Part shown: positions 22,935 through 35,955 of the stretch, piece by piece
How positions within the stretch are numbered: position 1 is the stretch's first letter
Layout: each line of letters begins with the position of its first letter
Origin: Rhynchospora pubera
Taxonomy: Eukaryota > Streptophyta > Magnoliopsida > Poales > Cyperaceae
DNA: 64,000 nt
Assembly (NCBI GenBank): GCA_028095005.1
Contig: CM051462.1
Coordinates: forward strand, 237,144,973-237,208,972
Direction of reading: 5' to 3'
Notes under the pieces: model-generated
Told to the model about the DNA's origin: nothing
Databases searched by the model: none
The model's input: the letters and a program-made list of their open reading frames with translations, nothing else
Program-made: the position numbers and the translations under genes

Positions 22935-23940
22935 AAGTCTATCGTTATGGTTGTCAGGAAACTCTTTTATTGAAAGGAATTTAGTTGTAACGACAGAGGA
23001 GACGTTACTTAATTATTGCCCAGAATTATTTTAATGTCCAATTTTCGCTTCGTGGATATCCCAACGTCTGGAAACATTGTTCCTCCAAAAAAAAACCTGC
23101 CTTGAAATATTACATTTGATTAACGTGTATATCCATTTACATAAAAGAAAATGTTGGAAAGAGAAGTTGAACATCTAGAAGCAGTTATTAAATCAAAAGA
23201 AGTGGGTAGACAGCCAATATCTCCACGCAATTAATGGAAAGGACCAATAGAAAGAATTTTGGAAAATGTGATTTGAGGAAGTTTGACTCAGTCAAACCTC
23301 AAGAGGCGGAAAAATGGACTTACGGCTGGACGTTAAGTGTTTAACTGAATATCGTACACTGCTCATCGGGTCCCATAGCTCTCATTTGCGACAAGATGGA
23401 ATGAAACTTGACGGAGCTATATGAGTTCTAGTCTTCTACCGACGAAATACGATCCTTCTTTTTAGGACAGTTTTAGACTATAAATATGAAAATCCTAGTA
23501 ACCGAATAATTCGACGATTGATAATAAATATGGATTAATTCAACCAATTCCTCTCATCTGTCATTTAGTTGATGCAATCTTAATATCCTTCTAAGATTGC
23601 ACGTTAAATTGCATTCCTTTTTGGGCCACAGAATCCGGTACATCATTCTAACTTCTTCCATCGAATATGTTCCCTTTCTTCCTTGGGCTTATATCAAATT
23701 AAGATATTTCATTATATTTAAATTAGAAGAATTTCATAACTTTTTTTCATAAACAATGCACAAGACGATTAAAATTGAAACATTTTCATACAATGTATTT
23801 AAATTACGATAAAATCTTACAACAATAAAAATTGACTATAAAGTACAAACTTTGATACAATATTAACAATTAGGGGAAAAAGATAAATTCATATAGGGAA
23901 AACTAGTTCCCCATATATCTTGAGGGAAGAGAAGGTCATT
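22935..23940. other. Downstream flank of the methyltransferase gene
   Basis: No gene is recognised. This stretch should hold the 3' UTR and polyadenylation region of the ATX-like gene, whose stop codon is at 23941-23943; AT-rich sequence with AATAAA-like phrases runs through it. Confidence 0.4.
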
Positions 23941-25509
23941 CTACCCCATGTATCTCCGGCAGTTCGGCGCATTGCAGAAGCAAGGTACTCTATCTTCCTC
24001 CCTCTCGGCCACATCGAACATATAGTCAAGCCTACACCCATTAGAAAATAATGCAAATTAGCAATGTATTTTAAAATTCTTATGCAATTCTAAGCTAAAT
24101 TTAAGCACTCCTTACGTTAACTCTTGACCAGCAAGGATATTTTCTTTGGCTACAAACACAAGTCGTCTTGTTGCCCCCATAGCCAATCTCCTTGCAAAGC
24201 AGTTTGGCTGGCACTGCAAAAAATATCACCAGTCAGTACATAAGAAAATAATTCCTGTATAATACCACAGTTTTGGCTTTTAATAAACAGAGACATGCAC
24301 TTACCGAGTGATTGATGAGCCGTGCTAAGTTTCCTTTGTTAGTGGCGTCGATTACTACCTCATCACTGACTTGGAAGAACTAAAAGAAAAAGATGATGAA
24401 AAAGAAAACAAGTATGCTTAAGCTCTAGAATAGAGGAAAATTGATAAAAAGCATCGAAAAAAAAAGCAATAGAAAGTATAGCTCACGTAGCAATCTTTGT
24501 TCTGTGACTGGTAACGCTTCTCTCTAACATCACAGACACTGCGCCGAATTAGCTCACCACGATATTCAATTATCTGCAATTAGATAACAGTCATGGAAGT
24601 TAATTGCAGACAAGAGAGAAATTGACAACGTACCACATCCTAGGACTTTCCTGAATCCTTAAATATTCAATAATAGTTGGTAACTAAAAAGCAAGGAATT
24701 CAGAGACAAAATTATATAGTACCATTTCTCCTTCTTGAATGGGCCTGCGAGCAAAAAGTCCCCAGCCATGTATGCGTGATTTCCCAAGGCATACTATGTG
24801 ATTTTCATTTCTCTGTAATACATCAAGCGAACAAAACAAAATACAAAATACAATAAGAAATTTTCAGAAAAGCATAAAAAAAAAAGTAAAATAAATAAAT
24901 AAATAAGATCACCTTTAGGTGCTGGAGACGCTCATTGAATGTGGAGAAAGTGATCGGGTCCTGCTTACACAAAGTATTAGATTAGTCAAAACACAAACAC
25001 ATGCTAATGTAGAAAAATGCAAAATATAAAATAACTTTATTTAACAAATGCGAGGAAATTACCGGAGGAACGGCGCCTGTTTTTTCCTCCGTAACATCTA
25101 GCGAATGAGGATGGGGTCCCCTAACAAGGGAAGCAACGACCTCTTCTCTTCTCTGAAATTAACAAATTATAACTACTGAAAAACTTAAAAAGAAATTTGT
25201 CACATTGAAGTCTGGAACTAAAACATCATCGAATTATTACCTTTCTAGTCTCAGATTTTGGTACCATACAATTTAGTGCCGCATAATCATTCATACCAAT
25301 ATTAGGTACGGCTCCATTCAGACCAGGTACAAGGCTAGTCTAAATTAACAATTCTTCTTCTTTAAGCTCCCTTCTGCTCCTACCCTCTCTTTTATATTTT
25401 AAATTAAGAAAAACTTCAAAGCAACTGTCAAGGCATCTCCTTCCCTCTCCCTCTTTTTATTTTTAAGAAAAACTTGACAGCAGCTGTCAAGGTCCCTCCC
25501 TCCCTCCCT

Positions 25510-25574
<65 letters not shown>

Positions 25575-28500
25575 GTTTAGGAATGAAAGATGGAAGGCGG
25601 TTGCTATACAGACCTATTTTCACTTCTATTTATATGACTAGGTGGCAACCCAAGAGTGACAAAACCCTAGCTTCAACGGCCAAAGCATGCTTTTCTACAA
25701 ATGACACTCAATTTGGACGTCCCAGATGTCTTTTCTTTCTTTTGTTTTTTTTTTTTAAAAACAAAAAAAAACTTAGCATAGACAGCTCAGAACAAAAGAA
25801 TAGGAAATTTACCCTGAACCCTGCTGTATGACTCAGATTAATAATATATGGATGGCAGGCAAGGTAGAAATTTTCAAATCCAAACCAGGACAGCTCAAAA
25901 TGAAACAATTACATAACCTTTAAAACAACCTAATCTGGACAAATCATTTTTTTTTTTTGGGACAGCTCAGAGACAGCTAGCTATACAATTCCTATCCGAA
26001 ACCCTAGTTTGAATGGCTCAGATCAATTCAATCCTGCTCCCAACGGCTCAACAACACTGTGTTACAAAAGTAACCACAACATTTATGGTAAAATTGTGAC
26101 CATAAGAATTCAATTACGATAATAATTATGTTGATCTTTTTTATATATGGGAAGTTCATTGGCAAATCTCTTTTTTTCCCAATTCCAAGTACAAGGAATA
26201 GATATTTGCCTCAAAAAAAAAACATTTCTTCATCACCAGTGAAAAATTGATACGTACCTTCTTGTCTCCCTTTTGATAAACACGACATCTCGCACAAGAA
26301 ACCTCTTCACCGATTGTTGAGCGTAAAGCGGTCTGGACAGAACCTGTGCTTAATTCCCATCTGTTACTTGGTAACTCTGGGCTGCAGGACACCAGTCCTG
26401 CTTGTTTAGCAATCTTGAACAATCCAGTATAAGAGTCGACAGGTCTGCATGGAAATTAAACCATCTAAGTATCTAACCTATGATTAATCAGTTATCACAA
26501 CAAGTCCCAGCAAAATTATTATAAGAACAAAGAAATTGATACGTGTGCTTTGAGCAGTATGAACGAGGTAGGCTCATCTCCCATCCACACGTCCTTGACT
26601 GATAATGCATCTGATAACAGAAAAAAATGTCAGAGTTAACATATGGCATGCAATCATTAAAAGATAAAAACATTACACAATAAGTTTTGCTTACAAAAGA
26701 ATGCTAAAACTAGTGATTTGCAAATCTAATATAAGTTCGTAACCCAACATGATGCAACTAATATCAAAGGTAAAAATAACATAAGGTTCTTATTGAAAGA
26801 AAGCATAAGACTGTCCAGGCATGTGTGCCATCACCCAATAAAATATTCACCTGATGTCAAAAATATAAAGTTTTTATAGTAGAATAAGAGAACAATTATA
26901 AAGAGAACATGATACCTCCATGTGATATCCAGCTCTCAATGCACACATGGCATGATAATAAGTGGAACACCTGAAACAATTCGTGCATGCCCCATGTGTT
27001 TGCTCACATATCACACAAGTCTAAAAACCCATTAGAACAAAATAATATTTAAGTTTGTATTAAAGCATTTTATGATGATGGACATCAAATAGCTCCCTCT
27101 TTTCTCATATAAGAAACTCAACAAACCCTGTTTATCATATGTTAATAAAACTTATTTGGTGTTTTGAGAGACGGCCAGGTTTTTTCAGTCTACTAGTTTA
27201 CCAAACAAGTATAATCAAAAGAGATCACCCACAGGAGCAGATTTAGAGGGGGAGCTGGCCCCCTAATGACTCAAAAATGTTACATTTTACATTTTTTTAT
27301 CTTCTTCCATTCTATACTACTATAGTGTCCCCCACTCCTTTCATTCAATGAGAATTTGCTCAATTCAAAGAAGATATATGTTCCTCTAAAAACATCTCCC
27401 TTTTTGTTCACTAGTTTTCCTAACCGAATTTATGTTCCTTGTGAAATTCCGCACCCCAAGCCTTGCCTACAACAAAAGAATCTGACCAGACTGACACTGC
27501 ATTTTCTCATCCTAGCCTGGCTACAATCTAGAACAATTATTGGGACTATGGTATCCAATTTCTAGATATTTTAGTCACGAAAGCCCTAAATCAGCTCAAA
27601 AATCTTTAAATAAAGAGGACACTTAAATAATGGATAAATATATATGTTCCATCAGTATGGCAGGGTTATGCTGGCTGACCTGATACCAGATTAGAACTCT
27701 TAGCTAGTCCAGATGGAGGGTCAGATAAGAATTTTAACATTGCTATTGGAATCTAGTAAAATTTATAAGTTGGTCCAGTTATACTGAAGAAAAAGAAGTA
27801 AAAGAAAAATGTTCAGGTTGCAACGGGCAGTTACTCATTAGTCATTACCATGTACAAGAAGAAAAGAAAATCTTAAAAGAACAAGGAGTCTGGGACATAC
27901 AGATCTCCTTTTTCTATCTAAAAGAAAAGAAAATCTGATAATAAAGAACAAGAAAAGCTTGTGCACAATTAATAATTGAATTTATAAATCAATAAATGGA
28001 GAAAAGAAAACCTTTCCGAAAGATTCCAAAGGTATTTTTTGGATACCAATGGTAGGCTTTATGGAGAAGGAAACTTTTGGCTGAAACTGAGCGCATGTCA
28101 CATGCACCCAAAAGTCACCTATGTCTGTCTTCTTCAGCGAACCTCCTGTTACAAAAACAATCACAATACTAAGATGATAATCTTAAAAGAATTTATAAAA
28201 TAGAAATAAATATAGAGGCACCTTTAATGGGACAGAGACAGCAGTCCTTGTTGACTTGAGGGTTTTTGCATGCCCAACAAACCCAAGAGGTGATGTCATC
28301 CACATCTTGTGCTCCATAGCAACTTTGATGCACAGCCACTTGGCATCTGAAGAAAATGATCAGAAGTTGACAACCTAAATCAACCTTTTTGAGTGAAACC
28401 CTTATTTTGGTATCACGAGAAGCACCATGTACAAAAGGAGAAGTATCATGGAGCATTGCTTTTTATGCATGATGAAAGATGAAAGAAGTCAAATAAGTAC

Positions 28501-31500
28501 AAGTATTTGAGAGGTACTGATTCGTAAATTCATACAGAAATATTATCAATTAAAATCTATTAGAGCAACCTATGCACCCACAAAGTAAATATATATTAAA
28601 TAAAAATAAGTGTATGCTACATAAATACCTGCAGCATATTATCATTTTATCATATTCAGAATCACCAGAACTCCAGCATACAGCACACTTCTCTATTGTC
28701 CATTTTCCAAGAAGTGGAGTAGATGCAACTACAAATAATACAAAGCAATTAAATCCTATGATATAGGGTTTAAGGGCCTTTTTCACTTGGAAGGACCATA
28801 TACAAGTATACTTGCTCCATATTTTTTTCTTCAATTGACAGAGACAAATATCATCATTATAGAAAAATTATTCCCCTTTCTACATATACGCCATCTCTAT
28901 TATTTTAATAAAATCATAGTTAGCATTTTGTCTACTAGTTCAAAAAAAATTATGATTTTTTTTACCTTGAAGAAGATCCTCAATCTTCTGTGTAACTATA
29001 GTTTGGGGATTGCATTGATTACTCCATGTCCCAAGTTTATTTGATTTGATCTATTGCAACAGTACATTGAACAAGAACAGCTGAGTTAGAGAATTCAAGA
29101 AAAATAATGAGAAAGAACCCAAGACAGCCTGATCTGACCAAGCTTAGACCAGATAGAGTCAGTCAACCTGCTGGCCATTTAGATCAATCCAACCAAACCA
29201 AACAGCAACCTGATCAAACTTATTCCAAACCCTAAATAATAGCTTATTTCCCAACTGTTTGTGGGCTACAAACTCAAGGGCCTGCCTGGCCTGTTGCAGT
29301 GATGCCTGCTGGCAGACTGGTGGGCATGGGTGGGCAGGTGGGCCGATCCGGCCATATTGGCATCCCTATAATTAAAATAATAGGAAATTCTGCCATGAGT
29401 GCAATTTCTGAATCGGACTTTAATTTCAACCGCTCATTTCCAAGAAAGATTAATTCATTAGCACTCATGAACGGTTGCGATCAAAGCCCGATTTAGAAAT
29501 TGGTTCTCATGGCAAAATTTCCCTAAAATAATATTATAAATAGGATGCATCATATATTAGAGATTATGATGAAGTTACCCAGTCGTTTAATAATTGCATA
29601 GTCTTCTCGATCTTTACAGCACGTTTCCAGTTTTTACTTAAGGAGCCGCTGTGACTCTCGAAAGCACTAGGGGTAATCTTCTTACCCATGCATGAACTGC
29701 ACTGGCATGAAATCCTGCCAAAATTGAAAAAGTTTTTATGACAATTTACTGATACAAAGCAGAGAAAAGCTCAAGACCTTTTTTGAATTAAAAGAGAAGA
29801 AAAGAAGCATGAACATTGTTGAGAAAAGCTAGATTATTGTAGCATCAATTTATCTTCCTGCGTATCTTGGTTTAATTTAAGCTTGCACAAATACTGCCAA
29901 GTGAAGGTCAACAAAAGAGGATTCAAAACTGGTAAAAAATATAATAGTTGAGGACAGTCTGCATTGATGGTGGAGTACAATATTGTCATGGGCTAGTAAA
30001 TATATAAAACAATAAAAATACAGTAGAATGAAAAAAAAACTTACAAGTGTTCCTTAGGTAAATAGAACCCTTCAAAGTTCTCACAGAAAACAGGAAGCTC
30101 CTCTGGCAAACTATCCCTCAAATTAACAGTACAGGATCTGCCCTTACAAAAATAGATGAAAATACTGTGAAAATATATACAAGTCGCAAGATTTATAAAT
30201 GTTTTAGGGTGATGAAGTGTCAGAAAGTTTAGATCAGGAAAACAAGAGCAATCAACCAACCCAGAAATATCAGGAGAGCAAAAGTGAAGAACCTCTCCTG
30301 CTCGAGTTTCATCACAATCTCCGGGTATCATGGTCGCACGCCCATCATATTTTACCTAACAAAAAGTTACAAAGCAGGGAACAGAATAGTTATGAAAAAG
30401 GAAAGGGGGAAAAAATCAGAAAACTAATCTATAAATGGGCATTCACCACAGTTCATACTCCGTAAATTTGGAAACAAGTGGGAAGGATGGAGAATCAGAT
30501 ACACCTTATTCCACAATGATTCAGTTCATCAAGGGGAGTATACAAAAGTAATTTTCTAAGCAATGCCAGCATTTTGAGCAAAGAGAAGAAGAACAAATAT
30601 ATTTTGCAGGGAAGAACAAACAAGCTTTCTCGAGATAGACAATAAATATATAGTCTATACTTTGCACTTCAAAAAGATAAAAGACAAAATATGATAATGA
30701 AAAATGTGTGCCTGTGTTTCATGCAAGATAATGGAATGCAAATGTTTGCATCATAAATATAAAATATCCTTTTAAATCACTTTTTGGCTGTGTAAACGTA
30801 AATATTATAAATTAAACAATGAGCACAAACAAACTAACTTTACTGCATGCTGTACATAGCTGTTGATCATCCTCACGTTTCATATCCTCAATGTTCTTCG
30901 GCAATGGGATGGTTTTTCCACAGCTTATGCATTGCCTGACAGGACTCTAATAAAGAAAAATTATTTTAACATAAACAGAAAGGCATGGAAAATAGAAATG
31001 AAACATAACGAAACATCCATAAAATAAATATTTAATGAAAACAATTGCCAAATTAAGCTTGAGGAAAAGAAAAAGGAAATAACAGAGTGAGATAGGGTAA
31101 ATGTCAAGCTTTGACATGTTCTGTTACCTTAGAAGATCCTCTTTGTTCAAGGCTTGAAGGAGAGGCTAGTTCGACGGTAGCACTGCAAGTTGGCTCCTCA
31201 GTCCCCTTATACTCATCAGAAACATGCCTTTCCGAGAAGGCTTCTTCTATAGCAGCTCTGAAGCGGTCCTTAAGTTTGCCCAGTCTCTGACCTTTAAACC
31301 TGAAAATAATGTAAACCTAGCGATCCCCATTGCAAAAAAAGAAAAAAGGTTCTGCCCACCAATAGGGGGGTGATTTGTGTCATCCGGAATACTGGCCACC
31401 TTCTTTAAGTCATTTGATTGCTTGAGTTTTTAGTTTTATTAATGGAAGTTGATAACTTTATTAATTTGTATCTACCTAAATTTGTATAAGGTCAATACTC

Positions 31501-34114
31501 CATCTTTCCAGACCAGATGATTTAGTTGTCTAGAGTTTTGCATAAACTGCTGGAACTTAAAAAGATAGCCACTACACCCAAGTTACCACCACTCCTGAGC
31601 CTTTTAAGTATACACTTAAATTAATACAAGTTAACATCTTTTTTACTCTAGGTGACTATAATTATCACAATATTTGATTACTAGTAGAGGAGAGCCAATG
31701 TGGCATAGTGCAATTGGTGGATAAATCCTAGGTGATATATTGCTGGGCGATGGTTTGCACCCCTAAAAAAACTTTATGTACAAATTATGAAAGTTTGGCT
31801 GTGTACCTTTCAACATTGTCTTGAAAACCAAAGATCATTCCTGGCTTAATCCATCCATATTCCTGTGAGAAAATGAATTTGTTAAGTCATAACACAATGC
31901 GTAGTTTCAGAATAGTAAATGAAACAGGTTACAGGATTAACTTAGCCCCAGTTTGGCTGCTTAACAGAAAGAAAATATTAACTAGAGTAGCACCAACAAG
32001 AGAACTAAGTCAATGCATCATGCCCAACATGCAATCTTCAAGGTCGGTCCCACATACCAGTGGCTTTCTACTTAAAATGGCAAGTAGCCCTACATGCAAG
32101 TAACAAGTGCTTGTGGTTGTTGATCACCAACAGATAATTATAGTTGAACATTTGCACTTACTCTTTTCCGTCCCCTCACAAAACTGAAGTACATAACACA
32201 AATTGTACCCATTGCACAAGCATTCAAAACCACTTCTGGTGCATGCAGTCGCGGGTCAATGATAACAGCAGGCCAAGCAGGGCTCCTCTTATCGGCCTGT
32301 GCCCAAACCACCTCCCCAACCTTCAATTTCCTCATAGCCAAGACATCATTCATCCTTTCACACACTTCTTCGCACTTTTTTACTCGATCTTTTTTCTTAT
32401 TCCAGCCAGGTCTGACACCTTTCCTATCCTTTGAGTTTGAATTATGCCCCTCATCCTGTATGTTAAGGACTGGTGAGATCAACCTCTTGTTGTAAGGATC
32501 AAGAAAAATAGAATTGTTAAAGTAAATGGAACAACTCTTGTCGGTCCCCTTGAGCTGTTCCCAGCAGCCTCTGCCTCTTCTTTAATATCACACATTGATG
32601 GGGCAGGCTCTGATTGGGTACTATCAGTCCTCACCCTTTTCTGACAGGGAGCTGCATACCCATTGGGGTCATTGTTGGACAAGAGCTCCTCCCCTTTACA
32701 GCACTTCAGGTTCGTATTCTGTTTTTACATAATATCACCCTTAGCACCACAACTTAAACAAAAATGAATAATCAAGTTCAAACGTAGGAAATAGAAAAGG
32801 TAGAAACCAATCATAGGATGTTAATATTGGAGTGACAATTTATGATGCAAAGGAAAGTTTTAGCTGGGTCTACTGAAACTAAGTTGCTGCTCCTGTAGTT
32901 GGCAATTATTACAACTTGATTGGAGGCCTCTTGGCAATATGATTCTTCTGCTGCTTTGCCGAATGAAGTTTAAATCTCAGAGGAACATTCAGATATCTTG
33001 CTTGTTTACTATTTTAGACTTCTGAAGTTTTGGTCAACAAGATTGCATTGAAAGTGCATTGCTAGAAAATGGGCCATGTACCAAAATTTTTGCAAAAGAC
33101 CTATCATATGGGATTTCTATGCAGAGAGTTACAATTGTTGAAGCATGATTAAGCAGAAGAAATATGACGGCATAACATGCATGCATCATATCATGAGCTT
33201 AACAACTGTACCGTCCTATCAACATAAACAGATTCTACGGTAATTTCAGTTTCCCAAATGCTACATTGCAGATAAGTTTAATTGCAATTAGCAGTTGCAA
33301 GTACAACTAAAACCAATTGTTTATAAGTAAAAATAATTCTAGTGTTCAGAAAGAACTTAATGTATTTTTGAGCTAAGAATTAAGAAGAATAATCAGCAAG
33401 GAATTGCTTTGCACATATATTTCTCCAAATCCAAAACAAAACAAAAGTTCCCGAGGAATGCAAAGAAGAAATAAACCATGCATCAGATCTACTTCTCTGA
33501 TGACCATTAAATTGTACAAAAGTAACTCATCTTTGATTACATAATCAGAAATCATATAGTAACTTAATCCTGATTCTAAAAACCACCAAAAAAAACTTAA
33601 CCTCAATTCCTTAATTAGAAGTAAATAATAGGCAAATATAGATCATAAAAAAAAGAAATTTTTGGATTTGAGATTTATATTGTCAAAACAAAATCAGTTG
33701 CTTCTTATAACCTCAACAGGAGGAAAAAAAAAATGGCAAAAAGTAACTTCAGATCAGTAGTTAAATAATCTGATGAAATAAAACTTAGACCAATGTGTGA
33801 AATTTGAGAATGAATAATCACAAAAGGTTACAGAACTTTTTAGAAACAATTAACAAATTTTAGATCAAGTTGACAAAAGACAACAAAATAAACTCTGGCC
33901 TGTTTTGCAAAAAAAAAAAAAAAAAAAAAGAAATAAATAGGGGAATAAATAAAATCCTTGAGAGAAGAAAACCAATGCCCAATTCACAAATGCAATATAC
34001 ACCTTTAAAAAAATAATTTAGAAGTGAAATACATCATATTTCATAACAGGAAGAGAGAGATCTTACATCTTTTTCTTTTTTCCTATAGATATTATCACCG
34101 CGCATGCGATCCAT
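23941..34114 (-). CDS. ATX3/4/5-type histone H3K4 methyltransferase (trithorax-like)
   Basis: A nuclear chromatin enzyme that methylates histone H3 Lys4. Coding exons joined by splice sites and phase: 34114-34067, 32718-32162, 31862-31807, 31299-31128, 30946-30839, 30355-30261, 30137-30045, 29714-29579, 29050-28966, 28728-28629, 28346-28222, 28145-28012, 27020-26916, 26610-26543, 26444-26258, 25339-25241, 25152-25063, 24960-24913, 24812-24723, 24573-24487, 24379-24305, 24213-24116, 24031-23941. Length is about 914 residues (888 if an 80-bp intron is removed, see findings). Domains: PWWP about 146-240 (VGEVVWAQ, SPAWPAVIIDP, WIKPGMIF); CxxC pairs about 283-312; extended PHD about 464-604 (KCAVC, CQVAVHQSCYG, CCLCPIKGG, YYHAMC); SET about 774-890 (GWGLFARR, YRGELIR, RLINHSCQPNC); post-SET CFCNAPNC at 902-909. 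An in-frame stop lies upstream of the chosen ATG. The order matches Arabidopsis ATX3-5, but no separate first PHD finger is seen. Confidence 0.9.
25495..25574. repeat. (CT)n microsatellite in an ATX-like intron
   Basis: A CCCT/CTCT run of about 80 bases stands in the 918-bp intron between exons 25339-25241 and 26444-26258. It produces the spurious Glu-Arg repeat frame at 25399-25623. Confidence 0.95.
27226..27345. mobile_element. hAT-like element fragment in an ATX-like intron
   Basis: CAGGAGCAGATTTAGAGGGG and GCCCCCTAATGACTCAAA resemble the left end of the element at 34608-35187 (CAGTGGCGAAGGC, GCCCCCTAACATTTGAG). I could not find a matching right end, so this is probably a truncated copy. 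Confidence 0.35.
29382..29523. mobile_element. MITE with perfect 8-9 bp target duplication, in an ATX-like intron
   Basis: The arms are inverted repeats (AGGAAATTCTGCCATGAG on the left; GGGAAATTTTGCCATGAG on the right, inverted). The flanks carry the identical sequence AAAATAAT, or TAAAATAAT if one more base is counted, at 29373-29381 and 29524-29532. That length fits a Mutator-like or hAT-like MITE. It lies in the intron between exons 29714-29579 and 29050-28966. Confidence 0.8.
31691..31775 (+). repeat. tRNA-like / SINE-like fragment in an ATX-like intron
   Basis: TGGCATAGTGCAATTGG resembles a pol III A box (TRGCNNAGTNG), and GGTTTGCACCC about 45 bases downstream is a two-mismatch B box. 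The spacing fits a tRNA-derived SINE head. No poly(A) or poly(T) tail or target duplication is clear, so it may be a decayed 5' part. Confidence 0.35.
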
Positions 34115-34607
34115 GGATTGGATTGAATATCACGAGGTGCGAAAGCTTATTTGAACGATCTTTTTAGCCGAATAAACCTTTATCACGCAGGGAATCGATC
34201 TAACAAAATCTCAAATTTATGGAGTACGAGCAATAATTTTTTAATCTTGAAGAAACAATGTCTGATAATAAATTATAAATATTTCATAAAGAGGAAAGGA
34301 TACGAGGGGAAACCAGACTTCGGAAAGGCACGGCGTGCCAACTGTCCAAAGCTGAGCAGAGAAAACATACGCATAAAGTTATCATGGTGTCTCTTTTGTT
34401 GGTAGAACGAGTATATGAAAGAAGTATTAAAAGCCGCTGGTTACTCTAACCAAATAAATGATACTTCAATTAAAATTCAAGTTCAATGCAAGCATATCAA
34501 TTGAGAAAAGAACACAAAAGAGGAAAGGAGACAAGGCATAAACCATAAATATTAGGAAAGGGGAAAAATAGTGTAAGACACATGCCAACTGTCCAAAGCT
34601 GAGTGAC
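34115..34607. other. First part of the 5' intron/leader of the ATX-like gene with a local duplication
   Basis: Sequence near 34290-34360 recurs near 34518-34605 (AGAGGAAAGGA, then TGCCAACTGTCCAAAGCTGAG), and ACTTCAATTAAAATTCAA near 34463 recurs near 35293. This is a small imperfect tandem duplication. I see no additional coding exon. Confidence 0.5.
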
Positions 34608-35187
34608 CAGTGGCGAAGGCAGTAGGGGGCAAAGCAAGCCCCCTAACATTTGAGTTATGTTTGAGAAATATCAGATTATGGGTTTATTTTTGTCAATATA
34701 CGATATATAGCCCCACAATAAAGAATTTGGAATTCTGCACGCCATAGAATTCACAAAGAGTTGAGAAAACTTTTCCAACTCATTTTCATGAAGGCTTTAC
34801 AAAATTTTTTTTAAAAAAAATTGATCTCTTTATAGTTTATACAAAGCATATATACTTGTGAATTGTGATAAAACAACATAAACTTTTTTTAATGGATTTT
34901 TTTGTTGAACAGTAATATGAGGCAACATAATTTCTCCAACTTGTACTAATCATATAACTCCATATTGATTTTATTAAGCTATGTTAAATTAATAGATGCA
35001 TGTATTGTTGCTTTTATTTTAATTATATCTTATTTAATCTTTTATTTTTCTATAAACAGTATGTTTCATGTTATTTTTATCACAATTTTTTTAATTAAAT
35101 AATCACATTAATTTTTTATTACAATATTTTATATTTTACACTTTCAGATCTCACACCCCTCAAGTTGTAATCCTGGCTCCACCCCTG
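34608..35187. mobile_element. Non-autonomous hAT-like element upstream of the ATX-like start codon
   Basis: The left end is CAGTGGCGAAGGCAG and the right end, inverted, is CAGGGGTGGAGCCAGG. Flanking 8-mers TGAGTGAC (34600-34607) and TGAGTGCT (35188-35195) match at six positions. It separates two halves of the local duplication. There is no transposase. Confidence 0.6.
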
Positions 35188-35905
35188 TGAGTGCTTAAAA
35201 TACATGCTCAAGTTATAATGCAAGTTTGGTGGAACAAGTACACACCAGTTGTATGAAAATCCATCAGTTACTTGAAGCAAGTATATGACACTTCAATTAA
35301 AATTCAAATTTAATGCAAGTTTGGTTGCACTAAAAGAAATAATATTTTCCTTAATCCTAAGTGGAATCATTCATTAATTTATCATTTTATTGAATTGATC
35401 AAAATGGATATGTTATTTGGGGGTCACAACAGCGAGGAAAAATGTAACTTAAATAAAACATAAATAGGGTTGGCAAGAAGTCAGTTTGATGCCTTATAGT
35501 AGCATCATTTAGAAGGGAATAATTTAAGTAATTTCATCCCATATTATCAAATTTATTTATAGAAAAATAATACATATATACATGTCACTTCAGGTCTGAG
35601 CTATCAGCAGTCGAGACTAGTTGATCTGCTCACGTCAGAATTTATATATTGCAAACTGCCATTGGTTTTGGCAGCATGTAATATAAATATTAATATTTTT
35701 CTATCTGCTTAAATTATTCAATTTGAATTTTAGTACCTTGATTTTTGAAAATAAGCAAAAAAGATGTATGGGTCGAATCAGACCATCACCAGTTGGGTCT
35801 TACTCATCAGGTCATTCTTATATAGACAGATTGGACCATGTTTTGCCACTCACAAATGAAGTATCTTTTTTCTTTGGTAACTTTTATGGTATTAACTAAG
35901 CATAC

Positions 35906-35955
35906 CTTATCCAAGGAAATGGTTTCATCAGTGGCACCAATTCTCTGGTAACCTC
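35906..35955 (-). other. Possible 5' UTR exon of the ATX-like gene
   Basis: A 50-base block on the minus strand is bounded by a good acceptor (ATATTGCAG) and a donor (AAG then GTATGC). It precedes the coding start by about 1.8 kb. Because an in-frame stop stands just upstream of the ATG at 34114, I read it as untranslated leader. The promoter may lie near 37980-38250, where the minus strand is CT-rich and GC-richer. Confidence 0.35.

Noticed and set aside
25399..25623. Glu-Arg repeat frame
   Set aside because: It is a (CT)n microsatellite inside an intron of the ATX-like gene.
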